64,000 nt of DNA from an uncultured Granulosicoccus sp. (GTDB lineage Bacteria > Pseudomonadota > Gammaproteobacteria > Granulosicoccales > Granulosicoccaceae): contig CALKLO010000001.1 of assembly GCA_937991945.1 (NCBI GenBank), positions 20,555 through 84,554 on the forward strand. The letters run 5' to 3'. Both the position numbers and the translations under genes were made by a program. Of this stretch, positions 9,609 to 18,744 are shown in pieces; positions within the stretch are counted from its first letter, which is position 1; every line of letters begins with the position of its first letter. The notes under the pieces are model-generated. The model was given only the letters and a program-made list of their open reading frames with translations, did not search any database and was not told where the DNA came from.

Positions 9609-10885
9609 TGGCTCAAACACTCAAGCCTGTCGTTATTGTTGGTGGTTTACGCACACCATTTTGCCGTTCCAACACAGCGTATGGTTCTCTGTCCAACAGA
9701 AAAATGCTGTCCACTGTGCTCAACGGTTTAGTTGATCGATACTCACTAAAAGGTGAGCATATTGGTGAAGTCAACGCCGGTGCTGTCATAGCGCATTCAC
9801 GCGATTGGAACCTAGCTCGAGAAGCTGTCTTAAGCACACAGCTTGCACCAACAACGCCGGGTCTCACATTGCAGCAAGCGTGTGGAACATCTTTGCAGGC
9901 TGCATTAGTCGCTGCAGCGAAAATTGCTTGTGGGCAAATAGATTCTGCCATTGCTGCAGGTACAGATACGGTGAGTGATGTGCCTATCGTATTCTCTCAA
10001 AAATTTGCACAGCGCCTCGTCTCTTTAGGGCGTGCCCGAGATTTAAAATCCAAGCTTGCAGTATTCAAAGGATTTAAGCCTAGAGAGCTAGCGCCTGTGC
10101 CGCCTTCGGTCAACGAGCCTCGAACCCTTATGAGCATGGGGCAGCACTGTGAGCTAATGGCTAAGACGTGGGGCATCTCTCGTGAAGCCCAAGACGAGCT
10201 TGCGTTAGCTTCGCACATGAATGCAACTGCGGCTTATAACGCAGGCTTTTATGATGATTTGTTGCTGCCGTGTGAAGGCGTGCTACGTGACAATAATGTT
10301 CGTTCTGATTCAAGTATGGAATCGTTGGCTAAGCTTCGTACCGCCTATGACAGGACGGAGTCGGGCACCTTAACGGCTGGCAACAGCACACCATTGACAG
10401 ACGGCGCTGCGGGTATCTTGTTGTGCAGTGAAGAGTGGGCCCGTGAACGGGGTCTACCGATTCAGGCTTACTTGACTCACTCAGCTACAGCTGCCGTTGA
10501 TTTTGTTCAAGGGGCTGGATTGCTTATGGCGCCAACAGTGGCGGTTAGCGACATGCTTAAGAAAGCGCAAATGAACTTACAAGATTTTGATTTATACGAA
10601 ATTCACGAAGCGTTTGCTGCACAGGTTCTGTGCACATTAAAAGCGTGGGAAGACGAAGACTACTGCCGCGATGAACTGGGCCGCGATCAGGCCATGGGTA
10701 GTATTGATCGTACCCGTATGAACAAGGTGGGTTCTAGTCTGGCCGTTGGGCATCCGTTTGCCGCTACGGGAGCCCGAGTGCTGGGAACCTTGGCAAAGCA
10801 ACTTGATCAGAATGGATCTGGAAAAGGGCTTATTTCAGTGTGTACAGCGGGCGGCATGGGTGTGTCTGCAGTGTTGGAGAAATAA
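9608..10885 (+). CDS. fadI: Acetyl-CoA C-acyltransferase (3-ketoacyl-CoA thiolase), FadI type
   Basis: A 425-residue thiolase that completes the beta-oxidation complex by cleaving 3-ketoacyl-CoA to acetyl-CoA and a shortened acyl-CoA. The nucleophile Cys92 is in QQACGTSLQ, the active-site His in HEAFAAQ and GHPFAATGAR, and the second Cys in CTAGGMG. The length and the long FKGFKPRELAPVPPSV insert match the FadI/HADHB branch rather than the shorter FadA (about 387). The order alpha then beta (fadJ-fadI) is opposite to E. coli fadIJ. The start overlaps the fadJ stop. Confidence 0.9.
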   Translation: MAQTLKPVVIVGGLRTPFCRSNTAYGSLSNRKMLSTVLNGLVDRYSLKGEHIGEVNAGAVIAHSRDWNLAREAVLSTQLAPTTPGLTLQQACGTSLQAALVAAAKIACGQIDSAIAAGTDTVSDVPIVFSQKFAQRLVSLGRARDLKSKLAVFKGFKPRELAPVPPSVNEPRTLMSMGQHCELMAKTWGISREAQDELALASHMNATAAYNAGFYDDLLLPCEGVLRDNNVRSDSSMESLAKLRTAYDRTESGTLTAGNSTPLTDGAAGILLCSEEWARERGLPIQAYLTHSATAAVDFVQGAGLLMAPTVAVSDMLKKAQMNLQDFDLYEIHEAFAAQVLCTLKAWEDEDYCRDELGRDQAMGSIDRTRMNKVGSSLAVGHPFAATGARVLGTLAKQLDQNGSGKGLISVCTAGGMGVSAVLEK

Positions 10886-10887
10886 TC

Positions 10888-11619
10888 ATGACAAAAATCC
10901 ACGCAGCTAAGGTGTTGGCCGCAGGGCTTGTTATTGCAAGCCTAGGTTGGGGATCTCAAAGTTATGCTCAAGTGGATGAGCCGCAATCAATTTACAATGT
11001 GTACTCGTTGCACAGTGAAGCCTCTGTCGAAGTAGACAACGATTTGATGATTGCAACGCTTACGGTGGAAGCTGAAGATAAAGATGCGGCGGTGCTAGCC
11101 AGCAAGATTAATTCGTCCATGAGCTGGGCAATTAATGCGCTTCGGCCTTACGGCGCGCTGAAAACAAAAACGCGGGACTACCAAACGTACCCACGATATG
11201 ACACGAGCAAAAATAGAAAGCTTATCGGTTGGCGAGCCAATCAGAGCATTCAGATTGAAACCGATGACTTTGAAGCCGCCGGGAAAGCAATTCAGAAGCT
11301 GCAGGAGCGTTTGCAAGTTAAAGGCATACAGTTAGCGGCAAAACCTGAAACTCGAGCCGCGGCTGCCGATAAGCTGATCATCGAGGCGTTGAGTTCCTTT
11401 AAAAACCGGGCGGCTTTGATTCAACGAAATATGGGAGCGACTGGATACAAAGTGATGGACGTCAATATCCAAAGCGATCAGCCTGCCAGCCCAATGTACG
11501 ACAGTGCGCCTCGGGGTATTGAAATGATGCGCAGTTCCGCCATGGTTGCAGAACCATCAATTGAGGCAGGAACCAGTCGGGTCAGTGTGAAAATCTATGG
11601 GCGGGTTCAACTAGACTGA
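10888..11619 (+). CDS. SIMPL (DUF541) domain periplasmic protein
   Basis: The start at ATG 10888 lies two bases after the fadI stop and opens a signal peptide (KVLAAGLVIASLGWGSQSYAQ, cut after AQ). The 243-residue mature-type protein has the SIMPL/DUF541 pattern: an opening strand with SEASVEVDNDLMIATLTVEAED, a central YQTYPRYD and GWRANQSIQIET, and a final strand VSVKIYGRVQL. SIMPL proteins form ring-like periplasmic or outer-membrane assemblies of poorly known function; some are linked to oxidative stress. Tight spacing places it in the fadJI transcript, although no functional tie to beta-oxidation is evident. Confidence 0.83.
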   Translation: MTKIHAAKVLAAGLVIASLGWGSQSYAQVDEPQSIYNVYSLHSEASVEVDNDLMIATLTVEAEDKDAAVLASKINSSMSWAINALRPYGALKTKTRDYQTYPRYDTSKNRKLIGWRANQSIQIETDDFEAAGKAIQKLQERLQVKGIQLAAKPETRAAAADKLIIEALSSFKNRAALIQRNMGATGYKVMDVNIQSDQPASPMYDSAPRGIEMMRSSAMVAEPSIEAGTSRVSVKIYGRVQLD

Positions 11620-11666
11620 AAACCGCTTGGTACACTGTTGACCAATCGGTTTGGAGATGACAAGAC

Positions 11667-12110
11667 GTGGATCACGCTAAGTTTATGAGAGCTGCAGTCG
11701 AAGAAGCCCAAAAGGGCCGAGCGGCGGGTGGTATTCCAATTGGTTCGGTATTGGTCGTTGACGGCGAAATCATCGGGCGAGGCCACAATCAGCGGGTCCA
11801 GCAAGGCAGCTCTATTCGACACGCAGAGATGGATTGCTTGGAAGAAACAGGGCGATTGCCAGCGAGCACCTATCAGCGCGCAGTCCTCTACTCAACACTG
11901 TCTCCGTGCGACATGTGTAGTGGTGCGGTGCTGCTTTACGGTATCCCCCATGTGGTTGTCGGGGAAAACAAGACTTTTCAAGGACCCGAAGAGTACGTGC
12001 GTAGCAGAGGCGTGACGGTCGAGGTTCTCGACGACGCTGAATGCATCGCCATGATGAAAGACTTTATTGCCGAAGAACCCTCACTATGGAACGAGGATAT
12101 CGGTGTGTAA
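11667..12110 (+). CDS. Zinc-dependent nucleoside/cytosine deaminase, yeast Fcy1 type
   Basis: A 147-residue protein of the CDA fold with the full zinc site: H52-A-E54 and the PC-x-x-C pair C81/C84 in SPCDMCSG. Alignment from memory with yeast cytosine deaminase is striking along the whole length: GGIPIG, GRGHN-R-Q-GS, TLSPCDMC-GA, YGIP--VVGEN and the C-terminal W-EDIG ending. It probably deaminates cytosine to uracil. Classic bacterial CodA is instead an amidohydrolase, so this is the less usual bacterial solution. Other guanine- or tRNA-adenosine deaminases share the fold but lack the EDIG end. Start GTG 11667 has GGAG at 11652-11655, slightly far; no better start is in frame. Confidence 0.82.
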   Translation: MDHAKFMRAAVEEAQKGRAAGGIPIGSVLVVDGEIIGRGHNQRVQQGSSIRHAEMDCLEETGRLPASTYQRAVLYSTLSPCDMCSGAVLLYGIPHVVVGENKTFQGPEEYVRSRGVTVEVLDDAECIAMMKDFIAEEPSLWNEDIGV

Positions 12111-12279
12111 TAGCGGTTTTGGGGGGGAATTTACTCCAAATACTCATTTTTTGAACGCAATGCGACTAGGTTCGCGGCAACAGCGCCATTTCTAACTAAA
12201 CCCAGGCGCTTAAAGCTCTCGTAAGAAGGTAGAATTGCGCCCATTAGTCACCCTGGAATTACCCAAAAGGCAAGGTCCC

Positions 12280-13029
12280 ATGAAAATTATCGTAGGTGTC
12301 AAGCGAGTGCTTGATTACAACGTCAAAGCTCGTGTAAAAGCTGACAAATCCGGCATTGAATTGGCTAACGTCAAGATGTCCATGAACCCGTTCGACGAAA
12401 TCGCTGTCGAAGAGGCTCTGCGCATCAAAGAAGCGGGTCATGCAGAAGAAGTCATCGCGGTCTCTATTGGCCCCTCACAGAGCCAAGAAACTATCCGTAC
12501 TGCGTTAGCAATGGGCGCCGATCGTGGCATTTTGATCGAAACAGACGAGCTACTAGAGCCGTTGGCAATTGCTAAATTGTTCAAGCATGTGGTCGAACAA
12601 GAGCAACCAGGTCTCGTTATTTTGGGCAAGCAAGCCATTGACGATGACGCCAACCAGACAGGTCAAATGTTATCGGCGTTGACAGGCATGTCTCAGGCAA
12701 CGTTTGCGTCCAAGGTTGAGTTCGACGGCGATCACCTTAAGGTGACTCGCGAAGTCGATGCGGGCCTAGAATCTATCAAGGTTCAAATGCCCACCATCAT
12801 CACAACTGACTTGCGTCTCAACGAGCCGCGTTATGCCAAGTTACCGAACATCATGAAAGCGAAGAAAAAGCCGCTTGAGATAACACCGGTTGCTGATACA
12901 GGTGTCGATGTGTCAAGCGGGCTTAAAGTGGTTGAAGTCAATGAGCCGCCTAAGCGTTCTGCTGGCGTTATCGTAAACAGTGTTGCGGAGCTTGTTGAAA
13001 AGCTACGTAACGAAGCAAAAGTCATCTGA
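12280..13029 (+). CDS. etfB: Electron transfer flavoprotein beta subunit
   Basis: The start is ATG 12280 ([13 protein letters not shown]), giving 249 residues, the standard length; an upstream in-frame start would add sequence not seen in the family. The beta signature [13 protein letters not shown] block appears as [31 protein letters not shown], with AMP-site [15 protein letters not shown]. With EtfA it takes electrons from acyl-CoA dehydrogenases and passes them to ETF-ubiquinone oxidoreductase, both encoded in this window. etfA follows after 23 bases. The 169-base gap before it (12111-12279) presumably holds the promoter; I see no clear consensus there. Confidence 0.96.
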   Translation: MKIIVGVKRVLDYNVKARVKADKSGIELANVKMSMNPFDEIAVEEALRIKEAGHAEEVIAVSIGPSQSQETIRTALAMGADRGILIETDELLEPLAIAKLFKHVVEQEQPGLVILGKQAIDDDANQTGQMLSALTGMSQATFASKVEFDGDHLKVTREVDAGLESIKVQMPTIITTDLRLNEPRYAKLPNIMKAKKKPLEITPVADTGVDVSSGLKVVEVNEPPKRSAGVIVNSVAELVEKLRNEAKVI

Positions 13030-13052
13030 CTCAGGCTTTAGAGGATAAATAT

Positions 13053-13988
13053 ATGAGTACTTTAATTCTTGCTGAACACGAAGCTGGTGAACTGCGTCCC
13101 GCTACGTTAAGTGTCGTCACAGCGGCAGTTGCCATTGGTGGCGATGTTGACTTGCTAGTTGCCGGTAGCGATGTTGCAGCGGTTGCTCAAAAGGCTGCAC
13201 AAATTGTGGGCGTAGCAAAAGTGTTAGTCGCTGACGATGCCGCTTACGCTAACGAACTCGCAGAGAACCTATCTGCTGTTGTGCTAAAGCATGCTGAAGG
13301 CTACAGCCATATTTTGTTTGCAGCTACAGCTGCTGGCAAAAACGTTATGCCAAGAGTGGCTGCATTACTGGATGTTTCTGGTATCTCTGACATCATCGAA
13401 GTTAAGAGCGCCGATACATTTGTGCGTCCAATCTATGCGGGTAACGCTTTGGCTACCGTGCAAAGCTCTGATTCTGTAAAAGTGGTGGGTGTACGTACGA
13501 CATCGTTTGAACCTGCAGCCACTGAGGGCGGAAGCGCATCAGTCGAGACTATCGATGCCGCTGATGCCAACCCGTTGGTATCGTTTGTTGGTCAAGAGCT
13601 TTCGCAATCTGACCGACCAGAACTAACCAGTGCCGGAATCGTCGTATCGGGTGGTCGTGGCATGCAAAATGGTGAAAACTTCTCCATGCTCGATGAAATC
13701 GCGTTAAAGCTCAATGCAGCTGTTGGGGCGTCTCGTGCAGCCGTTGACGCAGGCTTTGTTCCTAACGAGTATCAGGTAGGTCAGACCGGTAAAGTGGTTG
13801 CCCCTGATCTATACATTGCCGTAGGCATATCAGGTGCGATTCAGCATTTGGCTGGAATGAAAGACAGCAAAGTCATCGTTGCCATTAACAAGGACGAAGA
13901 AGCGCCAATTTTCCAAGTTGCAGATTATGGTCTGGTTGCAGATCTTTTTGATGCATTGCCTGAGCTATCTAAGGCGCTGGACGGCTAA
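13053..13988 (+). CDS. etfA: Electron transfer flavoprotein alpha subunit
   Basis: A 311-residue EtfA. The C-terminal FAD-binding domain is intact: VSGGRGMQ, then [45 protein letters not shown] and the [19 protein letters not shown] ending. It forms the ETF heterodimer with the upstream beta subunit in the cytoplasm. A good intrinsic terminator follows at 14051-14086, so etfBA seems to be a two-gene operon. Length and motifs are ordinary for the family. Confidence 0.96.
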   Translation: MSTLILAEHEAGELRPATLSVVTAAVAIGGDVDLLVAGSDVAAVAQKAAQIVGVAKVLVADDAAYANELAENLSAVVLKHAEGYSHILFAATAAGKNVMPRVAALLDVSGISDIIEVKSADTFVRPIYAGNALATVQSSDSVKVVGVRTTSFEPAATEGGSASVETIDAADANPLVSFVGQELSQSDRPELTSAGIVVSGGRGMQNGENFSMLDEIALKLNAAVGASRAAVDAGFVPNEYQVGQTGKVVAPDLYIAVGISGAIQHLAGMKDSKVIVAINKDEEAPIFQVADYGLVADLFDALPELSKALDG

Positions 13989-14050
13989 ATCTACTTATCG
14001 GGTTGCTGAGTTGGAATACTGACTCAGCAGGCGATTCGGGTGGTTTCAAG

Positions 14051-14086
14051 CGGGTCCTGTCGTTGAGTCAGGGCCCGTTTTCGTTT
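14051..14086 (+). terminator. Intrinsic terminator after etfBA
   Basis: A 9-bp stem (CGGGTCCTG at 14051-14059 with CAGGGCCCG at 14069-14077, one G-T pair), a 9-base loop and a T-rich tail TTTTCGTTTT. It lies 63 bases after the etfA stop and before the coiled-coil gene at 14135. Confidence 0.8.
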
Positions 14087-14134
14087 TAAGAACCGTTTAT
14101 ACTCATTTTCAGACATTCTAGATGGACAAAGCAG

Positions 14135-14632
14135 ATGGACACCAGAATTCGTGAGGCTATCGACGAGTCCCTAAAAGAGCTTAAAAGCATGCAGGGCAGG
14201 GTCGAAGAATTTATCGACGATCTTCCCGATGATACTGAGCAAATTAAGCGAACCACAAAAAGCGTGCTTGAGCACCTGAGTTCGGTGCTGACAAACGTCG
14301 CTGATCAGGCGGGTAGCAAAGCCGAAGAAGCGCAGTTGCAGGCTCACCTTGGCGTAATGGAAGCCAAAGACAAACTAGAAGCCTCGAAAGTGGTCCTAGA
14401 CGATGTGCTGGCTCGATCTGCTGAAGAGTCGCGCAAAGTAATGGATGAAGTGGAGCTGAAACAGCATTTGGCCAAGTTGGAGGCCAAAGAATTCTGGGAG
14501 GTGAGGGGTTCAAAACTTGCTGAAGAGTTTCAGGCATCCGCTTCAAATATGCAGGAATTGGCAGAAAAAGCCGCAGGCGAACTTAGCACTGCATTCAGCC
14601 AATGGAATGAGCAATTCAAATCTCGCAAGTAG
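14135..14632 (+). CDS. Hypothetical helical / coiled-coil protein
   Basis: A 165-residue, charged, Ala/Glu/Lys-rich protein with no signal peptide, no membrane segment and no cysteine. Heptad-like hydrophobic spacing runs through most of it, so it is probably one long helix or a helical bundle. Two similar blocks, AQLQAHLGVMEAKDKLEASK (about residues 71-90) and VELKQHLAKLEAKEFWEVRG, suggest an internal repeat of the form L-x-x-H-L-x-x-x-E-A-K. I do not recognise the family. It starts after the etfBA terminator and ends 9 bases before the acyl-CoA dehydrogenase, so it is probably cotranscribed with it; apolipoprotein- or phasin-like scaffolding is one possibility, unsupported by motif. Confidence 0.7.
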   Translation: MDTRIREAIDESLKELKSMQGRVEEFIDDLPDDTEQIKRTTKSVLEHLSSVLTNVADQAGSKAEEAQLQAHLGVMEAKDKLEASKVVLDDVLARSAEESRKVMDEVELKQHLAKLEAKEFWEVRGSKLAEEFQASASNMQELAEKAAGELSTAFSQWNEQFKSRK

Positions 14633-14641
14633 GAATAAACA

Positions 14642-16426
14642 ATGACATATACCGCCCCTGTAAAAGATATTTCCTTCGTTCTAAATAACGTTGTCGGCCT
14701 TGCTGAAGTGGCCAAGCTACCCGGCTTTGAAGATGCCTCACCAGACTTGGTAGAGGCGATTTTAGAGGAGTCTGCGAAATTTACAGGCGACGTGTTGGCA
14801 CCTTTAAATTGGTCCGGTGATCAACAAGGTAGTCAATGGAACGATGGCGTCGTCACGACACCTGACGGGTGGCAAGACGCGTATAAACAGTTTGTTGAAA
14901 ATGGTTGGGGCAGTCTGTCTTTTCCACCTGAGTTTGGTGGTCAAGGGTTACCCATGTGTGTGTCAGCTGCTGTGCAGGAAATGTGGCATAGCGCCAACAT
15001 GTCGTTTGGATTGTGCCCATTGCTGACGCAAGGCGCGGTCGACGCTATTGCCCACCACGCCTCTGATGAGCTTAAGCAGCTTTATTTACCCAAGATGGTA
15101 GAAGGGGTGTGGTCTGGCACCATGAACCTGACAGAGCCGCAAGCAGGCTCCGATTTGGCAGCGGTAAGAACCCGTGCTGAACCATCAGGCGATCACTATC
15201 TTATTAAAGGACAAAAGATATACATCACTTACGGTGAACATGATCTGACTGAGAACATTGTTCATCTTGTGCTTGCACGCCTACCTGATGCACCTGAGGG
15301 TGTGAAAGGTATTTCGTTGTTTATCGTGCCCAAGTTCTTGCTAAATGACGATGGCACACCGGGTGAGCTTAACGATGTTAATTGCGTGTCAATTGAACAT
15401 AAGCTAGGCATTCACGCCAGCCCTACCTGTGTCATGTCCTATGGCGACAAGGGCGGCGCTATCGGGTATGTGGTGGGTAAGGAAAATCATGGCTTAGCGT
15501 ATATGTTTACCATGATGAATCAGGCTCGGCATGCCGTTGGCGTTGAAGGGTATGGCATCGCTGAACGCGCCTACCAACAAGCGGTGAGTTATGCGCGAGA
15601 TCGTAAGCAAGGCAAAACATTACTGGGTAAGAACGAAGACGATCAAGGCATTATTAACCACCCTGATGTCAGAAGAATTCTAATGACCATGCGCTCAACT
15701 ATTGAGGCCATGCGGGGTTTGGGTCTTGAATGTGCCGCAGCGTTTGATCAAGCTCGTCGCCATCCTGATGCCGACACACAAGCCAAAATGCAGCGTCGAG
15801 GCGAGTTGCTAACACCACTGGTCAAAGGTTGGTCGACAGAAATGGGTGTTGAGCTTTGCTCCTTAGGTGTGCAAGTGCATGGGGGTATGGGCTTCATAGA
15901 AGAAACCGGCGCTGCACAGTTCCTGCGTGATTCGCGCATTGCGCCTATCTACGAAGGAACCACCGCAATACAAGCCAATGATTTAATCGGGCGTAAAACA
16001 TCCCGAGACGGTGGAAAGGGCATGGGTGAGTTGCTATCAGATATGCGCGCCACCTTGGAAGAACTCAAGCAGCATGACGCCATAGCGTTTCAGGCAATCA
16101 GTAAGCGTCTAGAGCCTGCTATTGCCTCTGCAGAGACCGCCACTGAGTGGATGCTAGGGCAAAACGATGCCACGTTGCCAGCAGCGTCGTCAGTAGAATT
16201 CTTGATGATGCTGGGACGACTTGCCGGTGGTTGGATGATGGCAAGATCTGCGTTGGCTGCCAAGGCATTGCTGGACGCAGGTGACTCTGATGCCGAGTAC
16301 TTGGGGGCAAAAATTATTTTGGCTCGCTATTACGCAGAAAGAATGTTGCCGTTGGTGGAGTCTTCTCTGACCATCATTGTCGATAGTGCACAAACGACTA
16401 TCGAACTCGACGAAGCCTTATTGTAG
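14642..16426 (+). CDS. Acyl-CoA dehydrogenase, large DmdC-like type
   Basis: A 594-residue FAD-dependent acyl-CoA dehydrogenase. It has the N-terminal helical domain, the flavin-contact strand MNLTEPQAGSDL, the helical C-terminal domain with VQVHGGMGFIEE, and the catalytic Glu in PIYEGTTAIQ. A further C-terminal domain of about 120 residues makes it longer than ordinary short-chain dehydrogenases (about 380). This build matches the family that includes 3-methylmercaptopropionyl-CoA dehydrogenase (DmdC), but that family also acts on other acyl-CoAs and the substrate cannot be read here. Electrons would go to the EtfBA encoded just upstream. Confidence 0.88.
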   Translation: MTYTAPVKDISFVLNNVVGLAEVAKLPGFEDASPDLVEAILEESAKFTGDVLAPLNWSGDQQGSQWNDGVVTTPDGWQDAYKQFVENGWGSLSFPPEFGGQGLPMCVSAAVQEMWHSANMSFGLCPLLTQGAVDAIAHHASDELKQLYLPKMVEGVWSGTMNLTEPQAGSDLAAVRTRAEPSGDHYLIKGQKIYITYGEHDLTENIVHLVLARLPDAPEGVKGISLFIVPKFLLNDDGTPGELNDVNCVSIEHKLGIHASPTCVMSYGDKGGAIGYVVGKENHGLAYMFTMMNQARHAVGVEGYGIAERAYQQAVSYARDRKQGKTLLGKNEDDQGIINHPDVRRILMTMRSTIEAMRGLGLECAAAFDQARRHPDADTQAKMQRRGELLTPLVKGWSTEMGVELCSLGVQVHGGMGFIEETGAAQFLRDSRIAPIYEGTTAIQANDLIGRKTSRDGGKGMGELLSDMRATLEELKQHDAIAFQAISKRLEPAIASAETATEWMLGQNDATLPAASSVEFLMMLGRLAGGWMMARSALAAKALLDAGDSDAEYLGAKIILARYYAERMLPLVESSLTIIVDSAQTTIELDEALL

Positions 16427-16437
16427 AACGACGACTA

Positions 16438-16468
16438 CTCAATGGCGCCAACACTTAGCGCCATTGAG
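16438..16468. terminator. Bidirectional hairpin between convergent genes
   Basis: A perfect 11-bp stem, CTCAATGGCGC (16438-16448) with GCGCCATTGAG (16458-16468), and a 9-base loop, placed between the converging acyl-CoA dehydrogenase and hydrolase genes. The last codons and stop of the minus-strand gene lie inside the hairpin. T-tracts on either side are poor, so its terminator strength is uncertain. Confidence 0.55.
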
Positions 16469-17450
16469 GTTTATGGTCCTTGTCAACGAGGACAGCGCGA
16501 ACGCCCTCGGCTAAATCAGGATGAGTACACGCCTCTTTAGCTAACGTTAATTCCTCGTCTAGGCATTGCTGCAAACTCAAACCGTGCGTACGCTTAAATA
16601 GCGATAAAGTGATGGCGTAAGAATGTGGCGAACCACTATTAATCTTAGCCAGTAAAGCGACGGCATCTTCATTATTTTGTGCCGCTTGCAGTTGGTTTTT
16701 TATCGCCTCAACATCATAGCCTTCAAACCATTGAGCACGTTGCTCTAGTAGGCTTGTGAATTGTGCATCGGTAGCAAACGTGTTTGCCTTATCTAATAAT
16801 TGTTGAACTAGCGTAAAGGCTGTCTCGGTGGCGTTCTGTGTTGTACTAAGGTTTATGTTCTCTAATTGTTGCACGAGTGCTGGAAGCTCGTCATGGCTGA
16901 CAAAGTGCGTTGCTAAACCTGTACTAACGGTCTGTTGAGCGCGTACAGCGGTAGCGGTGAGGGCAAGCCAGGTGCCGCAGTTTAGTGGTAGGTGTTGTAA
17001 AAAGTAGCTGCCACCAACGTCAGGGAAAAATCCAATACGTGATTCTGGCATTGCCATGAGGGCACGCTCTGTGGCTATGCGAAATTTACCGTGAACCGAA
17101 AGCCCAAGACCACCGCCCATGGCGACACCGTCTATCAAGCTTACATACGGCTTTTCACTCGTGGCAATGGCCAAGTTTAGAGCGTATTCCTGTGTAAAGA
17201 AATGTTCGATAGCCTGAGTGTTTCCATCCAGTGCGAGTTGGCGGATTTGCTTCATATCACCACCGGCACAAAACGCCCGCTCAGAGGCTGAACGAAGCAC
17301 AACAACGTGTACGTCAGAATTATTTTCGTGCTGCTGTAAGCCTTCTCTCAAGGCATCTACCATGACTTGGGTGAGTGCATTTAAGGAGGCTGGTTGGGAT
17401 AAGGTTAAGTATCCGACTGAGCCCACACGTTCGACAACGATACTGCTCAT
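16455..17450 (-). CDS. 3-hydroxyisobutyryl-CoA hydrolase-type crotonase
   Basis: A 331-residue member of the crotonase superfamily, ECH_2 branch. The hydrolase signature is clear: FCAGGDMKQI for the oxyanion hole, GVAMGGGLGLSVHGKFRIATE, and the diagnostic MPESRIGFFPDVGGSYFLQ with the catalytic Glu/Asp pair. This enzyme hydrolyses 3-hydroxyisobutyryl-CoA in valine degradation; enoyl-CoA hydratase is less likely because of the FPDVGGSYFL block. It is cytoplasmic. Its start overlaps the stop of the DUF952 gene by 4 bases, so the two are translationally coupled. Confidence 0.87.
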   Translation of the reverse strand: MSSIVVERVGSVGYLTLSQPASLNALTQVMVDALREGLQQHENNSDVHVVVLRSASERAFCAGGDMKQIRQLALDGNTQAIEHFFTQEYALNLAIATSEKPYVSLIDGVAMGGGLGLSVHGKFRIATERALMAMPESRIGFFPDVGGSYFLQHLPLNCGTWLALTATAVRAQQTVSTGLATHFVSHDELPALVQQLENINLSTTQNATETAFTLVQQLLDKANTFATDAQFTSLLEQRAQWFEGYDVEAIKNQLQAAQNNEDAVALLAKINSGSPHSYAITLSLFKRTHGLSLQQCLDEELTLAKEACTHPDLAEGVRAVLVDKDHKPQWR

Positions 17451-17791
17451 AAGCTTAACCCTTGCCTTTCTGTTGAGTGAATGCCAAACGGTACGATGTC
17501 GAGTACGGCTTCGGTGTTGATAGAGCCGTACAGGTGCGGGAATAACTCGCTTCCACCAGTCGTGTTCTCGTGTATTAGGGCAGCGTCTAGCTTGTCCACA
17601 TCGAGTAATAGTAAAAAGACATCATCTATATCGGTGTAGTAACGCGCCACAACGCCTGTTAGTTGATGTTTGTCGCAACAATGAATGAAGCCTTCAGTGG
17701 TTAAGGATTCGCACCGGTACTCACCGTTTTCGCGCAGAGCATCGACATCAGTGGAGTTTGCGATATGAAATATGCAGGGTTTTTCAGTCAT
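17447..17791 (-). CDS. DUF952 family protein
   Basis: A 114-residue soluble protein with the DUF952 pattern: IFHIA at the start, an EGFIHCCDKHQL block (usually EGFIHCS), a LLLLDVDKL strand and LFPHLYGSIN near the end. Related small proteins fold like ADP-ribosylation-type or RES-like domains, but no activity is established. It is the first gene of a two-gene minus-strand unit with the 3-hydroxyisobutyryl-CoA hydrolase (4-base overlap). The start ATG is clear. Confidence 0.85.
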   Translation of the reverse strand: MTEKPCIFHIANSTDVDALRENGEYRCESLTTEGFIHCCDKHQLTGVVARYYTDIDDVFLLLLDVDKLDAALIHENTTGGSELFPHLYGSINTEAVLDIVPFGIHSTERQGLSL

Positions 17792-17890
17792 TCGTTACTG
17801 TACCGCAGAGGTGGCTTTGTAGGGTGTGCTTGACGGTTTTGTGTCTGCCTGCAAGGATAGCCTAAGCAGAATCGACAAAGAGTTATAGCC

Positions 17891-18661
17891 ATGTCCTACG
17901 AAACTATCAGTATCAATGTTCTCAACGGTGTGGGAACAGTGACATTCAATAGGCCGGAAGCTATGAATGCACTGAACCGAAAAATGATGGAAGAGGTCTA
18001 CACGGTCGTCAACGCGTGGCAAGCAGATGCCGACGTTAGAGTGATTGTGCTCACCGGCTCTTCAAAAGCGTTTGCGGCAGGTGCCGATATAAAAGAGATG
18101 CTGGATGTGCAGTATCTAGATGCGTTGGACGCTAATTTTCTGAACGATTGGAATTGCATCGCTGAATGCTCCAAACCCACTATCGCGGCGGTTGCCGGAT
18201 ATGCATTAGGTGGCGGGTGTGAAGTGGCGATGATGTGCGACATTATTTATGCGGCCGACACCGCGCAATTTGGTCAGCCTGAAATACGAATAGGGACCTT
18301 GCCGGGCTTGGGTGGCACACAGCGTCTAACAAGGCTTATCGGAAAGTCCAAAGCTATGGACTTGTGTTTAACCGGTCGTCTTATGAAGGCGGCCGAGGCA
18401 GAAAGCTCGGGCTTAGTGGCAAGGGTGATTGATGCAGAGTCCTTATTAGAAGAAGCGCAACGTACGGCTGAGAAAATTGCAGGTTACTCTTCTACGGCTG
18501 TCCAGCTGGTCAGAGAGTCGGTTCAGGCAGCGGGCGAGACGAGCTTGCAGCAAGGATTGATGTTGGAGAGACGATATTTTTACTCATTGTTCGGTACGGC
18601 CGACCAGAAAGAGGGCATGTTGGCTTTTTCAGAAAAGCGCGATCCTGTGTTCGAACGCTGA
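17891..18661 (+). CDS. Enoyl-CoA hydratase (short-chain, mitochondrial ECHS1-like)
   Basis: A 256-residue crotonase with both hydratase glutamates: E111 in GGGCEVAMMCD and E131 in FGQPEIRIG, plus the oxyanion loop AAGADIKEM (about 62-70) and PGLGGTQRL. Similarity to vertebrate mitochondrial enoyl-CoA hydratase extends through the C terminus (FYSLFGTADQKEGMLAFSEKR). It hydrates trans-2-enoyl-CoA, probably of short or branched chain, alongside the neighbouring valine and fatty-acid enzymes. It stands alone on the plus strand, divergent from the DUF952 gene with about 100 bases between them. Confidence 0.92.
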   Translation: MSYETISINVLNGVGTVTFNRPEAMNALNRKMMEEVYTVVNAWQADADVRVIVLTGSSKAFAAGADIKEMLDVQYLDALDANFLNDWNCIAECSKPTIAAVAGYALGGGCEVAMMCDIIYAADTAQFGQPEIRIGTLPGLGGTQRLTRLIGKSKAMDLCLTGRLMKAAEAESSGLVARVIDAESLLEEAQRTAEKIAGYSSTAVQLVRESVQAAGETSLQQGLMLERRYFYSLFGTADQKEGMLAFSEKRDPVFER

Positions 18662-18714
18662 TGTTTGACATGAAAATGTTGAAAAAACTATCTGTAGTTG
18701 CTGTCTATAGCCAC

Positions 18715-18742
18715 TTGCAGCAAAGCAATGGGGTCAGATAAT
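18715..18742 (+). promoter_or_regulatory. Possible sigma-70 promoter for the binding-protein gene
   Basis: TTGCAG (18715-18720) and GATAAT (18737-18742) are separated by 16 bases, close to the sigma-70 consensus. Found by eye; it is the best match in this AT-rich gap. Confidence 0.35.
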
Positions 18743-18744
18743 AT

